The notes below the pieces were generated by a model. The model was not told the DNA's origin. It ran no database searches and was given only the letters and a program-made list of their open reading frames with translations. Positions 10,727 through 23,192 of a stretch of 64,000 bases of DNA are shown piece by piece (position 1 is the first letter of the stretch; every line of letters begins with the position of its first letter). The translations under genes were made by a program, and so were the position numbers. The DNA comes from Chelydra serpentina. Its lineage: Eukaryota > Chordata > Testudines > Chelydridae. The DNA lies in the NCBI GenBank assembly GCA_037349315.1, contig JBAIAC010000059.1, forward strand, positions 7,404,001 to 7,468,000, given 5' to 3'.

Positions 10727-11815
10727 ACAGTGCAAAAGAATGGATTTGGAGGAGTCGGCTTGTTCCACCCTAGAGTCCAAGAGAATTGTAAACGTGAGGA
10801 AATCGCTTGTTAACTGAAACCTGAACGCAAAGGTTGACATTAGTTCAAAAGTGTCATTAATTTCTCTCTCTCTTCGAAGAGAAGGGAGCAGCGAATGTTG
10901 AGAGATAAAGAGAGAAACATTAAACGAGAGGAGCAGCCTGCCTAACCCGGCTAAATTACACACCCCAGCAAGGTGAGCTTTGCAGATTGTGCCCTTGCTG
11001 AATCGGTTTTGAAAGGAGCCAGCATTCTGGAGCACAAGTGCTCATAGTCAATGAGTCATAGTTGAGGGCAGGGAGTGCTTCACAAGTGGTGCTGAGGGCA
11101 CCCTACAGGATCAGCCCTACCCTGGCTGCACACAGAGGCTTTTATTGCAGCACAGTTGCATTGCTTTCCTTCTCATTTCCTCCTTCATTTGCAAACAAAT
11201 ACTTTACTGTCCAAGCAGGAGAAAACTATATGGATAGAATGACCCAGCAGGAATGTAGCCCAATATTAAGCAGAGGAGAAAGCCATTGTTCATATTGTCA
11301 CGGACACCTGTATAGATTGGATTAGCACAGCTATGCGTGTGATTAATGGGCCAGATCAAATTCAGAAACATTACAAGACCTTACAGAGCCACACAATATA
11401 TATATTTTTTTAATCAGAGAGCCTAATAACAAGGCAAAGCTTGAAGCCATGTTTGTTGTAGTTAATAACTATCATTGGATACAGGAAATGTTTGCAACCA
11501 CATTGGTCGTTGAGGAAAAAGCAGGCAAGATAACCACAAAGATGAAGTACATGATATACAAAAGGGCATTAGCATAGCCTCGGAGGGGTCTTTCTGCCAA
11601 GGGGTGTAGAGGAACTCCTTGACCAGGAAAATTGCAATCAGCCCCAAAACAATGCTGAGAATATTAAAAATATACAAGTTATTGGGGTCGGAAACCTTAG
11701 CAGTTAAAATTAATATCAACTTTTCACTGGCCTCTCTGAACAGTAGATTTGCTAATTTGGAACTGGCTTGGTTTTCTTCAAATGACAGTAAATGAAAATC
11801 AACTATAACATGCCT
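10727..11815. other. Intergenic, no convincing gene
   Basis: A minus-strand 85-codon frame at 11462-11719 includes a hydrophobic run (LYIFNILSIVLGLIAIFLV) but no family is assigned; see findings. The rest shows only short frames and a repeat trace (GGGCCAGATCAAATTCAG) at 11348. Confidence 0.35.
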
Positions 11816-12450
11816 GTGATAGGGCAGAGAGGCCCCATACTGGCAGGGAGAGGGTGAAGAAGGCTGACAGGCTTTCCTGTGGCAATAAAAGGATTAGGGA
11901 AAGCCTGTGGACGCAGCTGGCCCTGCTCCACTACACCTGCAGCCAATCTCAGGTGTGGAGAGGGGAGATAAGAAGAGAGGGCCTTGCCCTGTTCAGGGCT
12001 CACCAGGAAAGTAGACAGAGCTTTGCTTCTCTTGATAGGAGACCAGCCTGGTTGCAGCCCTGAGATAGCGCTCTCTTGCCAGCCAGATCACCCTCCAGGA
12101 AGGGAGGATCAGATCCTGGAAAGGGAGTCGGTGGAAGCACAGACTGGCAGACAAGCCCTGAGTAGAAGAGTGGGGCGTGACCAAAGGTTTGTGGAATGAC
12201 CCAGGTTTTGAGTTCTGTTTATTACCTCTGAAACTTAAATGCCCCCAAAGGAGCAGCACTGGCGGGCCAGAGCACCACTATACTGGACCTTGTTGGGACA
12301 GAGACATACGAGTGGAATCCTGAGGCTGGGTGAGCTGTGCTCCAAAGGGCCACAAGTGGGCACCATCCAGCAACCTAGTTACATTGCCATTACACAGGAT
12401 CTCCTATTTTTTCTGCTTCAGTCAGTAATGGTAGCCTAGCAGTCCTGGCA
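11816..12450 (+). mobile_element. Possible LTR fragment (unclassified)
   Basis: A GC-richer block begins TGTGATAGGGCAGAGAGGCC and differs sharply in composition from its AT-rich neighbours. Its texture (purine-rich, GGGAGAGGGTGAAG, CAATAAAAGG) resembles gypsy LTR sequence. No end, TSD or coding sequence is demonstrable. Confidence 0.3.
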
Positions 12451-12454
12451 CAAG

Positions 12455-12605
12455 TCTGGATCCTAACACTGGCTCTGATGCTGACTCCCTCTGTAGGCTT
12501 GAGAAAGTCACAATTTCTTTTCTTCAGTTTCCCCCATCTGAAAAATGGGCAACAGTACTACTTCCCGTACCTGCCCTAGAGAAGGGTTGTAAGGATTAGT
12601 GATAC
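12455..12605 (+). repeat. MIR SINE copy
   Basis: It matches MIR in order: CTGGCTCTGATGCTGACTCC, GAGAAAGTCACAATTTC, TTCAGTTTCCCCCATCTG, AAAAATGGGCAACAGTAC and GTTGTAAGGATTAG. It is ancient and non-functional. Confidence 0.7.
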
Positions 12606-14107
12606 TTTAGAAATCCAGCATTCAGGGCTAATTTGAGTAATGTGGGGGTGTGAAAACTGTGGTGGATGGAGAAGCTTGCTTCCAGTGCTGCAGATTCCTC
12701 TGGTACGTCTTGTCTCCTGGAATGTGGCTGGGGGATTTGCTAAGATTAGAGGCAGGGGTTTTTGTTCCTTTTTCCTGACAAAATGTTGCATGTTTTATTT
12801 CTGTTGAACAAACTATGTGAATCTAAATAGCACGAGGATTTTGCTTTTCATGAAACTGATGAAAACATGACATTTTAACTCTTTGGTGGTAGATATTTTT
12901 CTCATTGCTCTAATGGATGTGAGAACTCTTCCTTCTCAGTGCGTACCATGTCAGGGGCATCTCAGTACTCTTTCTTAGTGAGCATTTTGGCTGGCATGAA
13001 CTAAAGAGCCAACATGTTACCACCCGGGGGATAGGAGCAGTACAATCCAGGGAAACAAACTGAGAGAAACTGAAATAAAGTATGTGAAAAATATAGCAAT
13101 CCTGACGCACAGAAAATGGGGCACTCTTGTACTTATGCTTCATTTATATAGCCAAATGTTCTTGCCTTTAGCCCAATTCCCTGAAGATTGTAGCATCTGT
13201 TACCACTTGCTTGTTCAGTACCAAGAGCAGAACATTCTCACACCTCAGCATTTGTGTTTGACTGAGGTCACTGCTTTTTGTTGATGTTCAGTATATCACA
13301 GTTGCCACAGATCTGAAAATCCAGTGATTCTACTGACTGCAATGTGTATCTACAATAAAAATTGTGACTTATTACTGGATCTTTTAAAATTTCCCCTAGT
13401 GTGAATTCAGTGAAGCAAAACTGATCAATATAATGGTCGACAGCATAACAGAGTAAGGAATGATGAAATGTTGAGGTGTATATACAACTTTTCCCCCTGA
13501 GAATTATAAAATTCTTGAAGCACAGTCAATGAACTTCACTAGGGATGAGTTCATTATGTCAGATCTGCAATTTAGAGACATTGTCAAACAGTTACTTTTT
13601 TGTGCTTGACGTTGACCTAAAATGAGAGGAACGGTTTGAGCCACTTGTCTCTCTCCTGTTTTGCAGCAGGGACTGACCCACAGAGTTTTAAATATTTTGA
13701 ATAAAAGTTATTTCCATTTCCAATTAATAAGATTTCACTGCTTTGGTATCATAAACCTACTAGTTCTCTGTTGAATCCCCCACAAAAATGAAGATAGACA
13801 AGACCTGAATTTTTAATACAAAAAGGAAGTATGAGTGACTAAAACCTCTTTCAGGTTTTCTTTGTACATCATAAACCAGCAAAAAAAAACCCCCACCTTA
13901 AATCCCATTTTTCAATTTAGTAGGTCATCTTTAAAAGTCCTGAAACAATAATTTCCTAGTGAGTAAATGGGACAAGGTAGATGGTAATATGGTAGTGTAA
14001 AGTCAGTAGCTTTAGAGTGCCATCAGACTGAAGGGCAACTTGTACATGGAAACATTAAATAATGCTTAGAGCAGTGGAAAGGATATTTGGGGGTCTGATC
14101 CATTGCT
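12606..14107. other. Intergenic, nothing recognised
   Basis: AT-rich sequence with short frames only. I see no repeat family, RNA gene or splice-supported exon. Confidence 0.35.
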
Positions 14108-14224
14108 GGGGGAGGGATAGCTCAGTGGTTTGAGCATTGACCTGCTAAACCCAGGGTTGTGAGTTCTATCCTTGCGGGGGCCAGATGACCACCTGAGGTC
14201 CCTTCCAACCCTGATATTCTATGA
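14108..14224 (+). mobile_element. tRNA-derived SINE with CR1-type tail (tortoise pol III SINE)
   Basis: The 5' part is tRNA-like: an A-box-like TAGCTCAGTGG lies at 14118-14128 and a B-box-like GAGTTCTATCC at 14161-14171. The 3' part, GAGGTCCCTTCCAACCC followed by ATTCTATGA at 14215-14223, copies the CR1 3' end, so CR1 machinery would mobilise it. This tRNA plus CR1 tail structure is characteristic of the SINE described from cryptodiran turtles and is the best organism marker in the window. Confidence 0.85.
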
Positions 14225-14335
14225 AATGGTCATTGGATTAAGGTCCTAGGTTCTATTCCCAGCTCTTCTAAAAGCTTCCTATTGAACTTGGGCACATCTG
14301 TAAAGTAAGGATAGTACCTTGCAGGAGTGCTGATT
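14225..14335 (+). repeat. MIR SINE relic
   Basis: TAGGTTCTATTCCCAGCTCT, GAACTTGGGCACATCTGTAA and AGTAAGGATAGTACC follow the MIR order. It is degenerate and lies directly after the tRNA-derived SINE. Confidence 0.5.
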
Positions 14336-15092
14336 AGCTTGTTTGCAGTGTACTTTGTGACCCTACAATAGAAGTGTGTTGCTTAGTGCTGTCGCTACTA
14401 CAGATTTGTTTGGAGCCAAGTATAGAGTTAGGTAGTCTGGGAGGTTCTAGTAGTCTGAGTACTTTAATTTGGTAGTTGTATTGCTCTGAAAAAAGAAATC
14501 TCCTATCTATAGGATCATATATTGCACAGTGGAGCTCCACTTAGCTGGTGACAGCTAATTTTGAGAGAGCATCTTTTCTCAGCCTTCTAAGACTTATTAC
14601 TATGATATCTTTCAGTAACTTCTCACATTTACATGGACTACAACCAAGATTTTTTTTAAAAATGGCTTCCTAAAATTAGGTTCTGAAATAAGTGGCCTTA
14701 TTTTTAAAAATGATTTCAGTGGGAGCAGCTGGTTGCTCATTAAGCTATTTATTTAGGCACCTAACTATGGATTTAAGAGCCTAACTTTAGGTACTCATAT
14801 TTTAAAATCTTGGCCTAAGAATATTTTCAGAGTAGGTATTTCTTGGTGTTATACAACATATGATGATGTTTTCTGTGTATATTAATTCTGGGTTTGAACC
14901 TTCCAATTACTTGGATTTTGGGGTAGCTTTAAGTATTGCATTTTCATCCAAGATGAATACGCTTATGTTCCTCATTGTTTCTTAAGTATTTTCTCTCCCA
15001 TCTTCTGTCTGTGCTATGTTTCATTTTTGCCTTTATGGAGTGTAGTTCCAAAGATTAATTATGTGGCTTCAATAGGTAATTTCGTATAGCTT
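14336..15092. other. Intergenic with one MITE relic
   Basis: Around 14650-14820 a degenerate foldback repeat is seen (TTTAGGCACCTAACTATGG, TAAAATCTTGGCCTAAG). Nothing else is recognised. Confidence 0.35.
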
Positions 15093-16939
15093 TGTGACAC
15101 TAAGCACCCCTGTCTTCACACCCTCCATTCTATTGTACAAAATATGCCTTGTGAGGTATCATTTCACAACTAATAACTTATCATTAATAATCTTGCATTG
15201 TGTATGTAAGTGGTGGGTATTAAGAGTTATGGAAATATACTGGAATGATAACTAAAATGTTCAAGGCAGGCATGTCAGGGGGAGTTGGTAAAAAGGCCTG
15301 CTTAGACAAAGGAATGTATAATTGATCTTCTGACCAGCCCAATCTTCAGGCAAAGACAATGAAGGTCCATTTTTACATATTAGGTAAACTAAGCTATTAA
15401 GCTAACAAGTGGGGGAAGAAAGAGCATGGAGCTTCCTTCACCACCAGACTCCGTCATCTTCCTCACAGTTTGAATAATCTTTACTTTGAGGGGTACCCCT
15501 CAGAAGAATCCATTTCAAAGGTTTACTGGTCTATAAAAACAGGTGGCTGAACCTCAGATGGTAAGCAATGGAAGCAACAGATTGTAAACAATATTACTGT
15601 ATTATAAAAGTGTGTAAAGTGAGGTCTTTTCTGAAAGCTAATGAGACAATGGTGATTAATATCATTGTGCAATGTGTGTATTAACACTAGGTAAGGAATT
15701 ATGGATACTCACTGATACTAGGCTGTACACACTGCCCAGGTAGGAGGGAATCTCACAGCTATCTACGTTTCTTCTGTATATATTAAGCGTGGAAATGGAA
15801 ATCTCATTTACATACAGGGGGAAGGGAAAAACAGCATAAGGTCAGATTCCTGGTGGCACAGCAAGCTGAGCGCACAGGAGGGCTTCCTGCCTCCTGAAGC
15901 AAGGTTACTGAACTTGGGAGATATAAGCAAGGACAGAAGCCATCTTTGGTGTCCATTACTAGACAGACACAAGGGAACAGAGCCTTTGCAAGCTGAGAAA
16001 GATGGGCCCTGCCACTAAAGGCGGGAGGTTGAAGTCTCTGGAAGTGAGACTACACCTACTTAGGCAAAGATCTTTCACTTAAGAAGACAAGGGGAGCCAG
16101 CACCTTCTCGTTTTGTGGAAGGTCCTGACTGGGGAAAAGTCAGCCATGGCTGGGAAGAGGAATGACTGGTGTGAGAAAATATCTTGAACAAAGCCTGTAT
16201 CTTGCTAGATTTAGTTTTTAGATTTTTTTATTTTTTTTAAGAAGCTTGTATTTTGTTTTACTGGTAATTCTATCTTCTTTACTTATACTCGAACTCAATC
16301 GTAGGTACATTTTGTTAATACATTTTTTTCATTTTTACCATAAACCAATGCGGTGTTCAAGGGAAGGATGCATTTACCTCCCGTTAAGTTAATAAACTGT
16401 GATGTATTTTTGTGTCTCTAGAGGAACAAATGAACTATACTATTTCTCTGAACTGTCCAGGAGAGGGCTGGATGTTGCCAAGCATGTGTTTTGGGGGAAA
16501 ATTCGGGACTGGGAGTGTGTTGGGGTCACCCTGCAAGTAGTAACCAAGGCTGGTGGAAGCCAGAGTGGGGCAGTAGATAGGCTGCTGGGGTCAGAACTGC
16601 TATAACAGGGCTGTCTAGTACACAGATGCTCATGGAGTGACCTTGTTGTATCAGTCAAGCAAGGTACTAACAATTTCAACAGGTCTTTATTTTTAAAGTG
16701 GAAACCTCTTCACCAAGATGCTGCTGCACCCTCTGTCGCTCTCCTAGCCTTGCAACTCCCTCCCCACTTCTTCCTATTTCCTGTCCTTTCAGACTCCCAG
16801 CAGCCAGTGCTCCCAGTTCTAATAATTACAAGCAACATCAAAACACCACAGACCTGCATGCTGATAAGCTTGTTGTGAGAGGCCCAGGTTAGGAGCTACA
16901 GCAGCAAAGCATTGTGAGGCACACAGTGTTACAGTGACA
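15093..16939 (+). mobile_element. LTR-like repeat, plus strand, related to 2242-3311
   Basis: It begins TGTGACACTAAGCACCCC and ends at about 16939 with TTACAGTGACA. A TATAAAA box lies near 15532 and AATAAA near 16391. Homology to the minus-strand copy at 2242-3311 extends over both ends, with extra sequence here in the interior and around 16640-16870. It is non-coding. It may be a solo LTR of a large-LTR family, but no clean target duplication is visible. Confidence 0.5.
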
Positions 16940-19187
16940 CAACCCCTCACTTGTCTGAACTGCACCCCAGAACATAAACCTATCATCACTCACCTATTAA
17001 TATGCTTTGTTACTGTGGGGAATTGTCTGTATTGTTACATTAGATTTTCTAATTGTATTATTTCAAATGGCACAATACAAATACCTAAAATGGCTAAAAG
17101 TCCAGAGCAATGTCCTTCAAACTCTTAATTACAGGAGTGATCCTTACTTAGACATGGGGGCTACTTTTATGTGAGTGAGGCTTTTCAGGGTCAGGTTTCA
17201 CATATTACTTCCAAACCAGTGGGTGGCAGTGTTTGGCAGGCTGCATGTTAGTGTCACTCTCCATCTGCCAGGGAAGGTGGAAAGAATGTCCTAAAGTCAA
17301 AATTTGTTAATCCTTGATGCTACGGATGTCGCATTTGTAAGGGGTGGTACAAATGTCGCATTTGTAAGGTGGTGGTGCATCTTGCTGAATACTTTCACTT
17401 GTCACTTTTATATACTGGTTGGGAGTTCTTTAACTCCAACTGGCTACTGCCAGGCACCAAAGAGGCTAAAGCATATATTCTCCAGCCAATAATTCCAGTA
17501 CACAGAGGAATAGGAAGATGATCATATGGGAATGGGGTAACTAGCTCTCTTCCATTTTCTTTGTTCGTTATTATTTTCAGGGATTTACTGGGAAATACCC
17601 TAATTAAAGATGACCTAGAAAGAAAATACACACGCAGGGCTAGGAGCACTCACTAGGTCAAGAGATTGGAAAAGATGAATAATCTAAGAGCCAGGAGAGA
17701 GTCTCCATATCTGTCGCAATTAAAGGAAATAAATCATATGAATATTGGTGAGTTAATATCACAACTGAAAGAAAATTTACCAGGGGGAAGTGACATGTGG
17801 GATTAAGGCACTTTCCACTAAATTGGGTGGGGATGCCCCCAGATTTAATGCATATCTATACTTCAAACTGGGGGTGCAAGTCCCAGCCCAAGGAGTCATT
17901 CTTGCACTAGCTCTGATTGAGCTAGCATTCGAAAAATAGCGTTGCCATGGTAGCACAAGCAGTACATACCTATGTCAGGTGTTAGGAAAGGCAGTGTAGA
18001 AGTTCTAACAATGAAGAAGGATGCTTCAGTGGCACCTTGCAGAATTGAGGCCTAAGAGAGTGATCTGTCACAGTGGTATTCAGAGGAGGGGCTCTCTAAA
18101 GCAGATTTATGCACCCTTCTCTCAAATTCCCTCTCCTTCTTGTCAGTATCTGGGCAAGGACCGGATGAATTAAATCATGCAGGTGATGGAGGATGTAGCT
18201 CTCAGCAACTGCTGTCTTGGGGGACATTAACTGAGACTCTTCCAGTGAGGAGAGGACATCTGTCATGTTAACAATATGGTGATAGTGAAGGCTAATGCTG
18301 AAATTGCTGTAGAGGAGTTTGATTTTTTTTGTTTGTTTGTTTCAAGCAGCCGAGTGACAGGCCATCATTTTACTTTTTAAAAAATGCAATTATGCCTTTC
18401 AATTATCTGCAGCCGAGTGAAGTCTTGTGAAAATTACAAATATAAAGGGATTTTGCCTTGGTCCACATGAGACTTCCCCAGCATGCTGGGCCGAGCCTGG
18501 AGGAAACAGAACTGCTTTACTGTGTTTATCTTGAGAAACATAAACAAACACAATAAAATAACAAACTTCATTGTGGATTAAAGATGAGCCTGTCTCACAC
18601 ACACAAATACGCATATGTGGAGTTCAGTCCTTGAGGATCACTTTTGTTGCCAAGGATTAATTTTTCAGCTGAATTTTTTTTGTAGGAAACAACCATGCCA
18701 TCCAGTTAGGGTTGCCAGATGCAATTAATTTGCTGAGAGGATCCAAATTTGGCTGAAATTGTCTTTTACTGTGACATTAGCAGCTTTGCACGGCAGCAGT
18801 GGATCATGAGAAACATCATAAGGAAGATAGCAGCATGGAAAGACAGACTTCTCCCTCTCCTAGGATATAAGAGGAGACCACACGAGGCCTCTTAAAGCAA
18901 ATAGGAAAGCTATACAGTCTTTGACAGTAAGGTGCAAATGTTGTTTACTTGCACTACGAGTGGAGATTTAGAATTTCAATGTTAAATTGGTTTGTCTGAA
19001 TTATATCACTCTAATATAGTATTATGGCCATTTTAACATTCTATAACTTGATTAGATTGTCATTGAGGGCCTAATTCTCCCCAGTGCTGAGCACTTTGCC
19101 TCCTGTTGACTTTGGGATTAGGAAGACAGATTTTTAAAAAATTACTTTTCCTACCCCCCAACACATATGAATCATCTCTGTTATGAC
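16940..19187. other. Intergenic, no gene seen
   Basis: It holds a short imperfect duplication at about 17327-17368 (two copies of ATGTCGCATTTGTAAGG) and weak repeat traces. No coding frame is supported. Confidence 0.35.
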
Positions 19188-19395
19188 AGGGCAAGATTTT
19201 CAAAAGTGACCAATAATTTTAAATACCTCAATTTTTTGAGTGCCCAACTTGATACACTTTAAGGGAGTCTATTTTTCAGAGGGTGGCTGCTCAGGACTTT
19301 CTGAAAAAAGTCCCTTTACAGGTTTCTCATAGGGCACCTCAAAAATGGAGGCACCCCAAGTCATTAGTACTTACGAAAATCTTGACCATTGTTGT
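19188..19395. mobile_element. Foldback MITE (CAAGATTTTCAAAAGTGAC termini)
   Basis: The left end CAAGATTTTCAAAAGTGAC pairs with the right end GTACTTACGAAAATCTTGAC. Inside, GAGTGCCCAACTTGATACAC and GGGCACCTCAAAAATGGAGG are also inverted relatives. It belongs to the family that is split by the transposon at 48213-50729. Confidence 0.65.
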
Positions 19396-21334
19396 TGCAG
19401 ATCCAAAATCAAAGCCATCTATCAAGAAAATCTCACTTTTTAATCTGTTAGGGGTAAAGGAGGTATTTCAAAGGCCTTTTCTATTCAAAAACAATTACAG
19501 AACAAATGTCAATTCTTTCCTAAACCCTTAATGGGTTCAGAACACAAACCAGGCAAAGAAATCCTTAGAACTTGTTTTAATGAGGGCTCAGCTGACAATG
19601 AATAAACATTCCAGACCATGACCAGACCCTGTTTGAACTCATTTAGCATTATTACTGAGAAACAAATTTATTCTGGTTAAACTACAAATGCTGTTCAAAA
19701 ATGTAATATATATTAAGACCAAGAGTCTAAACTAAGCAATATGAAATAAATATCCCCCCACCCTCACCCCCCCAAAACCCCAAACAAAACAAAACCTTGG
19801 TTACTTGAATGAAAGTATTTTGCTTTAGAAAGTTTATGCCATAATTTTAAGATAAGCACAGAAAGTAGATCAAAGATATCTGACAGGTTTTCCGTGGCAG
19901 GATTTCAAAATACAATATGAGCCACTGATTTTAAGTAGGCGCTTATGCCAGATATTTTAATCATTAAAAACTTCATTGCCAAATAGCTGGAATTCAACTG
20001 TTGGTACTAGCTAAATGTTTCTGCCTGATGCTCAGAATGGCCCATTCCACTCCAATTGTGCCCTTCAGTGCGTGAATTTGATCAAGTGACTCGCTAAGTT
20101 GTTTTGTCTGATCTTTTCTTTATACAGATCTGTGTATTATAGTGTATATACAACACATATGGAACTGAAGGAGCCACTATAAAGCAGAATGGCCGGACTC
20201 TTGACAGAGTCCACATTGTGGAAACTTGTCTCCACACAGTAATGTATCAATGACCAGAGTCATCAACAAATGATTGAAATCTGTCACTTTTTCTTTCTGC
20301 TCAATGAAGACCTCTTCCATATTTCTCCTCTAATGAAACAAGCTTTAGCGTTCATATCACAACAATTTCACCATAGGGGAGAAGAAAGCAGCATGAACTG
20401 CTCCATAGTGAACTTGAGATTCTTGAGATTAAGATATTTCCTGTCCAAGTTGTTACCCCCCGGCTGTCTGTCAGGCCAGAACTGTGGGTTGCAAGCAAAA
20501 CTTGGTGCTAAGTAAAATTTGGCTGAATGGCAAAAACATAGGAATTCTGCTTTTTGTTTTAACATGAGCAGAAGAGCCAGATCCTTGGCTCCTGTAAATC
20601 AGTATAGCTCAGTGGAGCTATTCTGATTTGCACCAGCTGAAGATCAGGCCCATCATGTGAATAAGTTTAATACACAGAAGCTAAGAGCGTGTGTCCTTGG
20701 AACACTGTCGGCTTGCTATCCTGGGAACTTGTACATTGTGCACTGATAGCTGAAACTCAAATATTCTTCAGATAAAGGAGAAGAAGAAATAGCTGCCAAA
20801 ACATGACCTACATTTTTGCCTGGATGCAGAGAGAATCGAATATAATAAAAACATGTTGCAAGCTGCTTTTAATTTTATCAATAATTTTGCTGTACTCTTT
20901 TGTTGCTATCCTGTTCCTTTGCTTCCTGTCATGTTTTGTGAATCCACAGTTATGTTTCTCAGGAGGGGGCAATAACCACAGGAGGCGCACACTATATTGT
21001 TTCCTTTTGTGATATTATAAGAAGGAAAACGAGCAAAACAAGCTGTGGTTTCAATTTATAACGCTACCCACTTGTTCTGAAAGAGGGTATTCTATTAAAA
21101 TAGCATCATGGTTCTCTTGCAGAATCTCACATTTAACAATATTACACTATAATTGTCAGACAATCCTATTAGTCTGGAAAAAGGAAGTGTAGTATTTCTA
21201 GCTATGAAAAGGATAGAAAAGAAGCAATATTTACATGCAGTGAACATTTTTATGGGCTGTTAGTGGAAACTGACTTACAGGAAAGATAGCAATGTAAGTT
21301 TCAGACTTTTCTTGTAACCAGCAAAGGGCAAACA
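19396..21334. other. Intergenic, no gene seen
   Basis: Apart from the palindromic repeat at 20575-20655, nothing is recognised. The frames present lack family motifs. Confidence 0.35.
20575..20655. repeat. Palindromic MITE relic (GTAAATCAG/CTGATTT family)
   Basis: GCCAGATCCTTGGCTCCTGT at the left and GCACCAGCTGAAGATCAGGC at the right are inverted around ATAGCTCAGTGGAGCTAT. Half-decayed relatives are at 6810-6890 and 24700-24765. Confidence 0.6.
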
Positions 21335-22140
21335 TGTGACTGAAAGGGGCAGGGGCTCAGCCTACCTCTGACAGGCTTCAGAAGAGGCAATGAGGCAACT
21401 CAGCTTTGCCTGGGCCTAATTAACTCACTGAGAAACTGGGAGTTAAGTAAGAAGGCAAGCACCTGGGTGTGATAGAAGGAAACTAGTCCCCTGGGGGAAT
21501 GGGCTAGAGAACAGAGGCTGCTTGGGAGAGGGATAGACCCCCAGGATCCAGAAAGAGAAAGATCTCAAGGGGAGGGCTTCTCAGAGGAACCTGGTGAGGG
21601 GGCTTATCTGGAAAGGGAACCAAGGAAGAATGCTCCTAGGTGGTAGATTCTCTGAAAGGAAGGAGCCATGAATGCCAAGTCTCAGCAGAACCTGGCCCCC
21701 ATGGAAGGACTCCACCAAGTATTAGTGGAAACTTCAGGTCAGTGGAATTATATGCTGTTCTGAGGAAGGGTTGCTGTAGTTGAACCTCTGCACCTGAGAG
21801 GAGAGACCCTTCCCCAGCTGATTACAAGAGGTTCTGGCTCAAGAAGAAGGTTTGGGGTCAAGAGAGCCTTACTGGTAAAGGACCTGGATATAAGTGGGTT
21901 TGATGGGTTAAGGTTGCCTCAGTCCCTCCTCACTCCTGCTAGAGATGCTGAGGGGGAGGCCTATTTGTGTGATATTCTGTCTTTGGGCTTGAATAAATTA
22001 GACCCCCGATGAGCACCGTTCTCTATAGAAGCCTCGTTGGACTTATTAAAACCCTTATTTGGGGGGAAACTGAGGCAGGGGAAACAATGGTAATGATGCA
22101 TTGTCTGTGGTGCTCCGAGAGTGATGGCCCCCATTACAAT
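21335..22140 (+). mobile_element. Possible gypsy-type LTR (unclassified)
   Basis: A compositionally distinct purine-rich block begins TGTGACTGAAAGGGGCAGGG. It contains CTTGAATAAATTAGACCCCC, a polyadenylation-like context, near 22000, and GGGGAAACTGAGGCAGGGGA near 22065. No target duplication or coding domain is visible, so the call is tentative. Confidence 0.35.
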
Positions 22141-22247
22141 GACTATATGGATGCCCGAATACTGCTTGTTCTAATATACATTTGAAAAAAATTGATTTGC
22201 TACTCTCTAAAATTCTTTTAAGGTTTAGATATTTAGAGAAATACTAG

Positions 22248-22380
22248 GTTTCAGTGTAGTAGCCGTGTTAGTCTGTGTCAGCAAAAAGAAAACAAGAAAA
22301 ATACCTGTGGCACCTTAGAGACTAACACATTTATTTCAGCATAAGCTTTCATGGGTTAAGAACCCACTTCATCGGATGTA
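22248..22380 (+). repeat. Short interspersed repeat (GTTTCAG...CATCGGATG family)
   Basis: Starts GTTTCAGTGTAGTAGCCGTG, passes through CACCTTAGAGACTAACA, and ends CCCACTTCATCGGATGTA. A nearly identical copy lies at 56912-57035 and a rearranged one at 33661-33745. It is non-coding and its superfamily is not assigned. Confidence 0.8.
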
Positions 22381-23192
22381 TTTTAGTAGATTTAGTAAAA
22401 TTGATCATCTAATAAATTTCTGCTCATAAAAGACCTCTGCTTGAGCTAGCATTAGAAAAACTGTATAAATATACACCCACTAATTGACCGCTTTGCCACA
22501 GTCCTCTTTCACTTTCCAAGCCAACCAGCTTCAAATGCTTAATGAAATTATTGGTCTCTGATGCAAAATTCATTGTGTTAGCCCAGCGGAAAGAAAGCAA
22601 CCTAATGAAATGCTCCGCGAAGCCCAAAGGCAGCGATACATGAATTAGTAGTGTTAAGCCTCCTTTAGCCTCCATCTGTGTGGTTTTTTGCAGCTGTACC
22701 GGGTATTTCTCTAGCAAAAAGAAAATGACACTGTTCTCAGCAATGCCAGTGCACATGGTTTCAGAAGGAACTCTGGACTTTACCTGCTATTGATACTACT
22801 TTATGATTCAGAGGGAAGAATTCACAAAGACTTTAATGGCCCCATATTTGATTAGTAAAAGTAGCATGACTAATGCAGTGGTGTTTTTTCACTGTGGCAT
22901 GGTAATTGCTAGGTAGATGTTATCTGATTAGTTGCTCAACCAGTACTCTGATAAATACAGCTTCCCTTTCAGGGACTCATTACAGCTACTTATAGCATTG
23001 CTAAAAAAATTTTTTTTTTTTAAAGCAAGATCGAGGATAATAAGAGAAACTCTCTGCTTTTGAAGGGCTATGACAAGGTTCAAAGCAGAAAAGTAGATCT
23101 CCCCTTTTTTGTGCGTGCCCCAACTGTAAGTTTTATTAAAAGAGATGTTTCCATAGGCACATATTCCATCCTGACAAAATTCACTTGGTTAC
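22381..23192. other. Intergenic, no gene seen
   Basis: A 110-codon minus-strand frame at 22424-22756 shows no family motif. A poly-A/T tract lies at about 23004-23022. Confidence 0.35.

Noticed and set aside
14108..14180. A functional tRNA gene
   Set aside because: A- and B-box-like sequences are present but the cloverleaf is not convincing and the 3' part is a CR1 tail, so it is a SINE.
22424..22756. 110-codon minus-strand frame
   Set aside because: No motif, no coding context and no splice signals; probably chance.
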